Shown: positions 1-5,849 of the stretch, piece after piece
Layout: every line of letters begins with the position of its first letter
Numbering within the stretch: the stretch's first letter is position 1
NCBI GenBank assembly: GCA_021816565.1
Contig: JAKAXN010000092.1
Coordinates: 1-13,488, forward strand
Length of the DNA: 13,488 nt
Origin: Actinomycetes bacterium
GTDB lineage: Bacteria > Actinomycetota > Acidimicrobiia > Acidimicrobiales > Palsa-688
Reading direction: 5' to 3'
Position numbers and translations under genes: made by a program
The notes under the pieces: model-generated
What the model saw: the letters and a program-made list of their open reading frames with translations, nothing else
What the model was told of the DNA's origin: nothing
Databases searched by the model: none

Positions 1-84
1 CTGGAGGGCCGCCGGGCGGCCCTCGCGCTGCTCGGCCCGGCCGCTCACCGCCACGCCGCCGTGGCCGCGGAGGCGGCCCGATGA
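1..84 (+). CDS. C-terminal 27 residues of an unidentified upstream gene (partial)
   Basis: Reading from base 1 in frame 1 gives 27 Ala/Arg-rich codons ending at the TGA at 82-84, which overlaps the ATG (81-83) of the next gene in an ATGA arrangement. That overlap, together with the tight packing of the following genes, suggests this is the end of a real gene in the same operon. The remaining residues are low in complexity and carry no recognisable motif, so no function can be assigned. The identity of this gene would help decide whether the operon belongs to a mycofactocin locus. Confidence 0.55.
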   Translation: MEGRRAALALLGPAAHRHAAVAAEAAR

Positions 85-2042
85 GCGCCGGCGGCCGGTA
101 CCGGCACCTGTTCAGCCCGCTGCGGCTCGGGTCGCTCACGCTGCGCAACCGCATCGTGTTCTCGGCCCACCTCACCAACTACGCCACCCAGGACGGGCGG
201 CCGAGCGAGCAGCACGCCGCCTACTACGCCGCCCGGGCCGCCGGCGGGGCCGGGCTCATCATCACCGAGGAGCACTCCACCCACCCCACCGACTGGCCCT
301 ACGAGAAGCTCATCCACGGCTTCCACCCGGAGGTGGTCCCCGGGTACCGGCGGATCACGGACGCGGTGCACGCCCACGGCACGCCGATCCTGGCCCAGAT
401 CAACCACAACGGCGGGCAGGCCTCGAGCATGTACACCCGGTTGCCGGTGTGGGCGCCGAGCCCCGTCCCCGACCCGCTGTTCCGGGAGGTCCCGAAGGCG
501 GTCGAGCAGCACGAGATCGCTGAGATCGTGGCCGGCTACGCCCGCGTCGCCGAGCACTGCATGCTCGGCGGCTTCGACGGTATCGAGCTGCAGTGCTCCC
601 ACTCGTCGATCGTGCGGGGCTTCCTCTCCCCCGCCACCAACCTGAGGACCGACCGCTACGGCGGCACCCTCGAGAACCGGGCCCGCATCCTCATCGAGAT
701 CGTCGAGGCGGTACGGGAGGCCATCGGCCGGGCGGTGCTCGGCGTGCGCCTGTGCGGCGACGAGCTGATCGACCGGGGCACCACCATCGCCGAGGCCGTG
801 GAGGTGGCCCGCATGGTGGAGGCCACCGGCCAGGTCGACTACATCAACACCTCGATCGGGGTGGCCACCGCCACCCTCTACATGATCGAGGCCAGCATGC
901 AGATCCCCCCCGGCTACGCCATGTTCATCCCGAGCGCCATCCGCCAGGCGGTGGGCATCCCGGTGATCGGGGTGGGCCGCTTCAAGGACCCGCTCCAGGC
1001 CGACCGGGCCCTCGACGCCGGCCACTGCGACCTGATCGGCGTGGTGCGGGGCCAGATAGCCGACCCCGACTTCGCGGCCAAGGCCCGCTCCGGTCACGCC
1101 ACCGACATCCGCACGTGCCTGTCGTGCAACCAGGAATGCGTCGGGCGCATGGGGCTCAACCGGTGGCTGGGCTGCATCGAGAACCCCCGCACCGGCCGGG
1201 AGTCCGCGCCGGTGCCGGCCCCCCGCCGGCCGGGCCGGCGGGTCGTGGTGGTGGGGGGCGGCCCGGCCGGCCTCCAGGCCGCGGTCACCGCCGCCGAGCG
1301 GGGCCACCGGGTCACCCTGCTCGAGCGGCAGGCCCGACTGGGCGGCCAGATACCGGCGGCCGCCAGCGTCCCCAGCCGGGCCGAGCTGCTCGATATCACC
1401 CGCAACCTGGTGGCCGCCGCCGGCCGCCTGGGGGTGGACGTCCGCACCGGGGTCGACGCCGACGCCGCGACGGTGGAGGCGCTGGCCCCCGACGTGGTCG
1501 TGGTGGCTACCGGGGCCCGGCCCAGCCGTCCGTGGTGGGCCGGCGGGCTGGAGCGGGTCGTCGACGTGCGCGACGTGCTCGAGGGACGGGCCGATCCATC
1601 CGGCCGGGTGGTCGTCGTGGACGAGCTGGGCTTCCATCAGGCCACGTCGGTGGCCGAGCTCCTGGCCGACCGGGGCTGCGCCGTGGAGGTGGTCACCAAC
1701 GGAATGGTGGTCGGCCAGGACCTGGGCATCACCTTGGACCTCGAGACCTGGAACGTCAGGGCCGCGGCCAGGGGCATAGCCCAGTCCACCGACCTGGTGG
1801 CCATGGGCGCGGAGGCCACCGACAGCGGGCTGCTGCTGCGGCTCCAGCACCATCCCACCGGCACCGACCGGGAGCTGGAGTGCGACTGGGTGGTGGCGGC
1901 CGTCCACCAGCAACCGGAGGACGATTTGTGGCGGCAGCTGTCGGGCCGGGACGTCCCGGTGCACCGCGTCGGTGACTGCCTGGCGCCGCGCCGGGCTCAC
2001 GCCGCGGTGATCGAGGGCCACCGGGTGGCGGTGGGTCTGTGA
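81..2042 (+). CDS. FadH/Old Yellow Enzyme-family oxidoreductase with 4Fe-4S and FAD domains (likely mycofactocin-associated type)
   Basis: This 653-residue flavoenzyme has the three-part build of 2,4-dienoyl-CoA reductase, trimethylamine dehydrogenase and N-methylproline demethylase. An FMN-binding TIM barrel covers about residues 5-340, with HNGGQ near 109-113 and a conserved His at about 174. A 4Fe-4S site follows (Cys346, Cys349, Cys353, Cys365). An FAD/NAD(P)-type domain begins at about 388 with a GxGxxG motif at 392-397. The length is normal for the family. The start is supported by GGAGG at 69-73, seven bases before ATG. The stop overlaps the GTG of the ETF alpha gene. The N-terminal half matches my memory of the 'mycofactocin system FadH/OYE family oxidoreductase' group; that is recognition, not a search. 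With ETF, FixC and FixX genes next door, it probably oxidises a small organic substrate and passes electrons to the ETF. The substrate is unknown. In place of the usual active-site Tyr two residues after the His there is a Ser. Confidence 0.9.
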   Translation: MSAGGRYRHLFSPLRLGSLTLRNRIVFSAHLTNYATQDGRPSEQHAAYYAARAAGGAGLIITEEHSTHPTDWPYEKLIHGFHPEVVPGYRRITDAVHAHGTPILAQINHNGGQASSMYTRLPVWAPSPVPDPLFREVPKAVEQHEIAEIVAGYARVAEHCMLGGFDGIELQCSHSSIVRGFLSPATNLRTDRYGGTLENRARILIEIVEAVREAIGRAVLGVRLCGDELIDRGTTIAEAVEVARMVEATGQVDYINTSIGVATATLYMIEASMQIPPGYAMFIPSAIRQAVGIPVIGVGRFKDPLQADRALDAGHCDLIGVVRGQIADPDFAAKARSGHATDIRTCLSCNQECVGRMGLNRWLGCIENPRTGRESAPVPAPRRPGRRVVVVGGGPAGLQAAVTAAERGHRVTLLERQARLGGQIPAAASVPSRAELLDITRNLVAAAGRLGVDVRTGVDADAATVEALAPDVVVVATGARPSRPWWAGGLERVVDVRDVLEGRADPSGRVVVVDELGFHQATSVAELLADRGCAVEVVTNGMVVGQDLGITLDLETWNVRAAARGIAQSTDLVAMGAEATDSGLLLRLQHHPTGTDRELECDWVVAAVHQQPEDDLWRQLSGRDVPVHRVGDCLAPRRAHAAVIEGHRVAVGL

Positions 2043-3034
2043 GCGCCTCACCTGGCGACCGCCCGGCGCAGGAGCCGGTGGCCGTGGTCGTGGCCCGCTC
2101 CGGCCGGGTCCCGGCCGGGGCCGACGAGGCGGTGGCCGAGGCCGGAGGCCGGGTGGTGCTGGTCGGGGACGGCACCGCCGAGGCGGCCGCCGCGCTCAGC
2201 AGCGCCGGGCGGGTGTGGCGGGCCGACACCGGGACCGGGCCGGCCGGGCTGGCCGACCTGCTGGCTCCGGTGCTCGAGCCCTGCCCCCTGGTGATCCTGC
2301 CCGCCTCCCCCGACGGGAGGGACCTGGCCCCGCGGCTGGCCTCCCGGCTGGATCGGCCCCTCCTGGCCGGTGCGGTGTCGTGCCGGATGACCCCCTCCGG
2401 CCCCACGGCCGATCTGCTGCGCGCCGACGGCCGGGTGGTGGTGCCGGCCACGGCCGGGGGCCCGGCGGTGGTCACCCTCTGGCCCGGATCCCGCAGCCCC
2501 CAGCCGGCGACCGGCGAGGCGCTGGTCTCGGATCTGAATCCGCCCCCCGTAGGCCCCGGCGGGGACCCGCAGCTCGTGGAGCTGATCGAGCCGGACCCGG
2601 CCACGATGGACCTGGCCGAGGCCACCCGGGTGCTGGGCGGCGGCGCCGGCCTGGTCGGGCCGGCTGCCGGCGACGATCGGGCCCGGGCGGTGTTCTCGCT
2701 CCTGGTGGACGTGGCCGCCGCCCTGGGGGCGTCGGCCGGCGCCACCCGGGTGGTGACCGACGCCGGATGGATGGGCTACGACCGCCAGATCGGCACCACC
2801 GGCGTCACCTTGGACCCGCAGCTGTACATCGCCCTCGGCGTGTCGGGGGCCAGCCAGCACGTCGGCGGCCTCGGGGCGCCCGGCCACGTGGTGAGCGTCA
2901 ACGTCGATCCGTCGTGCCCCATGACCGCCATGGCGGACCTGGGCCTGGTCACCGACGCCCTGCAGCTGCTGTTGGAACTGGCCCGCAGACTGGGCGTGGC
3001 GGTCCCGCCGGAGGTGGAAGGAGTGGTCGCATGA
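2039..3034 (+). CDS. Electron transfer flavoprotein alpha subunit, EtfA/FixB-like (divergent)
   Basis: This protein of 331 residues is an ETF alpha subunit, which holds FAD and moves electrons from a dehydrogenase to a membrane quinone oxidoreductase. The C-terminal FAD domain is clear. It includes TRVVTDAGW at about 236-244, DRQIGTTG at 248-255, GVSGASQHVGGL at 267-278, and NVDP...MADLGLVTD at about 288-306. These match the canonical ETF alpha block in order and spacing. The N-terminal domain (about 12-190) is much more divergent and Gly/Pro/Ala-rich. The start is GTG, overlapping the stop of the upstream oxidoreductase (GTGA); there is no strong Shine-Dalgarno, which suggests translational coupling. 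Its stop overlaps the ATG of the FixC-like gene. The beta subunit lies three genes downstream rather than next to it. It resembles the mycofactocin-associated ETF alpha group, as I recall it. Confidence 0.88.
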   Translation: MSASPGDRPAQEPVAVVVARSGRVPAGADEAVAEAGGRVVLVGDGTAEAAAALSSAGRVWRADTGTGPAGLADLLAPVLEPCPLVILPASPDGRDLAPRLASRLDRPLLAGAVSCRMTPSGPTADLLRADGRVVVPATAGGPAVVTLWPGSRSPQPATGEALVSDLNPPPVGPGGDPQLVELIEPDPATMDLAEATRVLGGGAGLVGPAAGDDRARAVFSLLVDVAAALGASAGATRVVTDAGWMGYDRQIGTTGVTLDPQLYIALGVSGASQHVGGLGAPGHVVSVNVDPSCPMTAMADLGLVTDALQLLLELARRLGVAVPPEVEGVVA

Positions 3035-4344
3035 GCGGGGAATCCCCCGACTTCGACGCCGTGGTGGTCGGTGCCGGCCCGGCCGGATCGGCGGCCGCCC
3101 TGGCCCTGGCCCGGGCCGGGCGCTCGGTGGTCATGGTCGAGCGGGGCCCCTACCCGGGCTCCAAGAACGTCTACGGCGGGGTCATCTACGGTCGCGTCCT
3201 CGACGGGGTGATCCCGCAGTGGTGGGAGGAGGTCCCGGTCCAGCGCTGGGTGGTGCGCCGCTCGACGATGGTGATGACCGACACCCAGGCCCTCAGCCTC
3301 GACATGCGCTCGCAGTCGTGGGCGGAGCGGCCCTACAACGGCATGACCGTCTACCGGGCCGACTTCGACAGCTGGCTGGCCGACCACGCGGTGGCTGCCG
3401 GCGCCCGGCTGCTCACCTCCACCGTGGCGACCGGCCTGCTGCGCGACGCCTCGGGCCGGGTGTGCGGGGTGCGGACCGACCGGGAGGGCGGGGACCTGAG
3501 GGCCCGGGTGGTGATCGCCTGCGACGGGGTGAACTCGTTCCTGGCCAAGGAGGCCGGGCTGTTGCCCCGGGCCGACGCCGCCCACCACACCCTCGGGGCC
3601 AAGGAGGTGCTGTCCCTCCCGGCTGCGGTGATCGAGGAGCGCTTCGGGCTCGGCCCCGAGGAGGGCCTCGACATAGAGGCCATCGGCGCCACCGCCGGTA
3701 TCCCCGGCGGGGCGTTCCTCTACACGAACCGCGACTCGGTCAGCGTCGGCGTGGTCGTGGGCCTGCCCGGGCTGGCCGCCTCCGGCCGGCGCCCCGAGGA
3801 GCTCATCGCCGGGTTCAAGGCCCACCCGGCCATCGCCCCGTACCTGAAGGGGGCGTCGGTCAAGGAGTACTCCGCCCACCTGATCCCCGAGGGCGGCTAC
3901 GACCACATGCCCGAACTGGCCGCCGACGGCCTCCTGATCGCCGGTGACGCCGCGGCCATGACGCTCGCCGCCGGCATCTGGCTGGAGGGGGTCAACTTCG
4001 CCATCGGCGCCGGCCTGGCCGCCGGCCGGGCTGCAGCTGACGCGGTGGCCGCCGGTGACACCACCCGGGCGGGCCTGGCCGGCTACCGGCGGGCCCTCGA
4101 GCAGAACTTCGTGCTGCAGGACCACGTCCGTCTGCGCCGGGCCCCGAAGCTGATCCTCTCGGACCGGATGCAGCAGCAGTACACCGGGATGATCTGCGAC
4201 CTGGCCGAGCAGCTCTTCACCGTCACCAACCCGACCCCCAAGCCGGGCGCCACCCGGATCCTCCTGCGGTCCATCCGCCGCCACCGGGTGCGCTGGCGGG
4301 ACCTGGCCCGGGACGGGGTCGAGACCCTGAGGACCTTCAGATGA
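3031..4344 (+). CDS. FixC-like FAD-dependent oxidoreductase (ETF:quinone oxidoreductase flavoprotein part)
   Basis: This 437-residue flavoprotein belongs to the FixC/ETF-quinone oxidoreductase family. It has an N-terminal Rossmann FAD motif (GAGPAG at 14-19, with a Glu ending the second strand in MVERG), a mid-protein ACDGVNS segment at about 163-169, and the FAD-ribityl motif LIAGDAAAM at about 302-310. It lacks the C-terminal ferredoxin domain of mitochondrial-type ETF-QO; that domain is supplied by the FixX-like protein of the next gene. The start at 3031 is set by AAGGAG at 3018-3023 with a seven-base spacer and by the ATGA overlap with the ETF alpha stop. The reading frame stays open upstream to about 2215, but that stretch is a shadow of the ETF alpha gene. 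Likely role: takes electrons from the ETF and passes them through FixX and its FAD to quinone at the inner face of the membrane. Confidence 0.9.
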   Translation: MSGESPDFDAVVVGAGPAGSAAALALARAGRSVVMVERGPYPGSKNVYGGVIYGRVLDGVIPQWWEEVPVQRWVVRRSTMVMTDTQALSLDMRSQSWAERPYNGMTVYRADFDSWLADHAVAAGARLLTSTVATGLLRDASGRVCGVRTDREGGDLRARVVIACDGVNSFLAKEAGLLPRADAAHHTLGAKEVLSLPAAVIEERFGLGPEEGLDIEAIGATAGIPGGAFLYTNRDSVSVGVVVGLPGLAASGRRPEELIAGFKAHPAIAPYLKGASVKEYSAHLIPEGGYDHMPELAADGLLIAGDAAAMTLAAGIWLEGVNFAIGAGLAAGRAAADAVAAGDTTRAGLAGYRRALEQNFVLQDHVRLRRAPKLILSDRMQQQYTGMICDLAEQLFTVTNPTPKPGATRILLRSIRRHRVRWRDLARDGVETLRTFR

Positions 4345-4376
4345 CCGCCCGGCGACCTATCGTGGCCCGCAGATGA
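4341..4376 (+). other. Possible 11-codon bridging micro-ORF between the fixC-like and fixX-like genes
   Basis: The ATG at 4341-4343 overlaps the FixC-like stop (4342-4344). The frame runs for 11 codons and stops at TGA 4374-4376, which overlaps the ATG of the FixX-like gene (4373-4375). The predicted peptide is MTARRPIVARR. It could hand ribosomes from one gene to the next through two ATGA junctions. It may also be chance, because ATGA is common in this operon. Nothing shows that the peptide itself has a function. Confidence 0.25.
4358..4363 (+). promoter_or_regulatory. Candidate internal -10 box for a near-leaderless fixX-like transcript
   Basis: TATCGT fits the actinobacterial TANNNT -10 pattern and ends nine bases before the ATG at 4373, so transcription would begin within a few bases of the start codon. 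The FixX-like gene has no visible Shine-Dalgarno, as expected for a leaderless message. No convincing -35 is visible, and a six-base match is weak evidence. Confidence 0.25.
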
Positions 4377-4690
4377 GCGTGCAACCCGTCAGCAGCCCGG
4401 CCCGCTGGGACGACCTGTCGTTCGAGGAGCGGATGGCGACCGTGGAGTTCCGGGTCGCCGAGCGGGCCCACATCGTGGTGGACTCCGACGTGTGCCGGTC
4501 GTGCACCACCAAAGCGTGCGTAACCGCCTGCCCGGCCAACCTGTTCGCCCCCACCGCCGACGGGGGGATCCTGTTCAACTACGAGCAGTGCTTCGAGTGC
4601 GGCACCTGCTACATGGTCTGCAACTCGGAGGGCGCCATCTCCTGGAGCTACCCCGACGGTGGGCACGGAGTGGTGTTCCGCCATGGCTGA
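4373..4690 (+). CDS. FixX-like ferredoxin (eight-cysteine)
   Basis: This 105-residue iron-sulfur protein matches the FixX / ETF-QO ferredoxin domain. It contains two cysteine sets: Cys41-x2-Cys44-x4-Cys49-x3-Cys53-Pro, and Cys73-x2-Cys76-x2-Cys79-x3-Cys83, the latter within FECGTCYMVC. The ACPANLF segment after the first set is typical of FixX. All eight cysteines are present, so one or two 4Fe-4S clusters are possible; the family usually binds at least one through the second set. It should pair with the FixC-like flavoprotein encoded 28 bases upstream to rebuild a split ETF:quinone oxidoreductase. No membrane segment is visible, so membrane contact would be through FixC. The ETF beta gene follows after only three bases. 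Confidence 0.9.
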   Translation: MSVQPVSSPARWDDLSFEERMATVEFRVAERAHIVVDSDVCRSCTTKACVTACPANLFAPTADGGILFNYEQCFECGTCYMVCNSEGAISWSYPDGGHGVVFRHG

Positions 4691-4693
4691 GCG

Positions 4694-5617
4694 GTGCTGA
4701 GCCGCTCCGGTCCCATGGTGGCCGTCTGCCTGGCCCCCGCCGACCTGCGCCCGGAGGTGGACCCTCTCGGGGCGACGGTGCGGGCCGACCCCCGCAGGGC
4801 CGATCTCACCGCCTCGGACGCCGCCGCGCTCGAGTACGGGCTGAGGGCCGCCGAGGCGTGGGGTGGCTGGGTGCTGGCGGTGGCGGCCGGGCCGCCGGAG
4901 ATCGACCAGGTGCTGGCCGGGGCGCTGGCGGTCGGAGCCGACGCGGTCCGCCTCGAATGGGGCGCCGCGCACGGGATGCCGGCCGCGGTAGCCGGGCCGC
5001 GTGAGCTGCACCCGGCCGAGCTGGCCGGGGACCCGGCCGCCGTGGCCGCCGCCCTGGCCGAGCTGATCTCCGGCGCCGGCCGCCCGGCGCTGGTGCTGTG
5101 CGGGGACCGGTCCGGGGGTCCGGGAGTGGGCGCCGTGCCGGCCCTGCTGGCCGACCGACTCGGCATGGGGTCGGCCCTCGGCGTGGTCCGCCTCAGCATC
5201 GGCGAACCCGGCCGGGTGGAGATGGAGCGCCGCCTCGACGGCGGATGGCGGGAGCGCCTGACCGCCGACCGGCCGGTGGTGGTCTCGGTGGAGGCCGCCG
5301 GGGTCCGGCTGCGCCGGGCCACCCTGGCCGCCACGCTGGCCGCAGAAGCCGCTGACATCGCGGTGGAGCACCCCCGCCCGGGGTCCGGCCCCACCGACGT
5401 GCGGCTGGGGCCGGTCCGGCCCTACCGGCCCCGGACCCGGCCCGTGGCCCCGCCCGAGGGCGACACCCGCCAGCGCCTGCTCAGCCTCACCGGGGCGCTC
5501 GTGTCCCGCCAGCCGCCGCGCATCGTGGGCCCGGTGACCGCCGCCGAGGCGGCCGACGAGCTGCTCTCCTACCTCGAGCGCAACGGCTACCGGGCGGGGG
5601 CCGACCGGACCTCCTGA
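4694..5617 (+). CDS. Electron transfer flavoprotein beta subunit, EtfB/FixA-like (divergent)
   Basis: This is a protein of about 307 residues with the ETF beta fold signature. The VAVCLAPADLRPEVDP opening (about 9-24) parallels the usual VCVKQVPD start. It is followed by the SDAAALEYGLRAAE helix and the GPP...AGALAVGAD block (67-83). The nucleotide site region CGDRSGGPGVGAVPALLADRLG (136-157) replaces the usual D-x-x-TGQ-V-GP motif. A C-terminal arm ends in AADELLSYLERNGY. It forms the ETF with the FixB-like subunit from the same operon. The start is uncertain: GTG at 4694 is three bases after the FixX-like stop, while ATG at 4715 would begin nearer the usual family N-terminus. Neither has a clear Shine-Dalgarno. 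It is the last gene of the operon, and a hairpin overlaps its stop codon. It resembles the mycofactocin-associated ETF beta group, from memory. Confidence 0.85.
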   Translation: MLSRSGPMVAVCLAPADLRPEVDPLGATVRADPRRADLTASDAAALEYGLRAAEAWGGWVLAVAAGPPEIDQVLAGALAVGADAVRLEWGAAHGMPAAVAGPRELHPAELAGDPAAVAAALAELISGAGRPALVLCGDRSGGPGVGAVPALLADRLGMGSALGVVRLSIGEPGRVEMERRLDGGWRERLTADRPVVVSVEAAGVRLRRATLAATLAAEAADIAVEHPRPGSGPTDVRLGPVRPYRPRTRPVAPPEGDTRQRLLSLTGALVSRQPPRIVGPVTAAEAADELLSYLERNGYRAGADRTS

Positions 5618-5643
5618 CCGGTGCCGGCTCCGCCGGGCCGGTC
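5616..5643. terminator. GC-rich hairpin between convergent operons, candidate bidirectional terminator
   Basis: The outer stem GACCGG (5616-5621) pairs with CCGGTC (5638-5643). The inner stem CCGGC (5624-5628) pairs with GCCGG (5632-5636) around a three-base loop, with a small internal loop between the two stems. The structure overlaps the stop codon of the ETF beta gene and that of the convergent small gene. There is no T-run on either side, so efficient intrinsic termination is not assured. Its position, filling the whole gap between converging genes, is the main support. Confidence 0.4.
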
Positions 5644-5848
5644 AGCCCCGGCCGGAGTCGTCGGGCTCGGCCAGGATGGCGGCGGCCTTCTCCACCGCCC
5701 GGCGGGCCCGGGTGATGCGCTTCTCGTCCACCGGCAGCTCGTAGCCGCCGGCGTCTATCGACTCCCGCAGCCGCTCCATGGCCAGGTCGGCCAGCTCCTC
5801 GGCGATGCCCTCGAGGCGGGCCCGGATCTCCTGGAACTCCCCCGCCAT
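5642..5848 (-). CDS. Small helical protein of unknown function at the end of the glcDEF operon
   Basis: This protein has 68 residues and is rich in Glu, Arg, Ala and Leu. It is predicted to form two amphipathic helices (about 4-32 and 43-61) joined by a short GGYELPVDEK linker, with an acidic tail. No cysteines, signal peptide or membrane segment are seen. The ATG lies one base after the glcF stop, with GGAGG (5857-5861 on this strand) placed inside the glcF end, so translation is probably coupled to glcF. I do not recognise the family. The strong ribosome site and operon position argue that it is real. A small accessory or assembly factor for the oxidase is possible, but that is only inference. 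Confidence 0.75.
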   Translation of the reverse strand: MAGEFQEIRARLEGIAEELADLAMERLRESIDAGGYELPVDEKRITRARRAVEKAAAILAEPDDSGRG

Positions 5849-5849
5849 T

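Noticed and set aside
45..2051. Very long open frame on the minus strand opposite the OYE-type gene (668 codons), and similar ones at 2776-4284 and 4337-5371
   Set aside because: The translations are Gly/Ala/Pro/His/Arg-rich with no domain motifs. They are the expected shadow of GC-rich codon use on the other strand.
2215..3030. In-frame upstream extension of the FixC-like gene
   Set aside because: It overlaps the ETF alpha gene, its translation has no family similarity, and a good ribosome site precedes the ATG at 3031.
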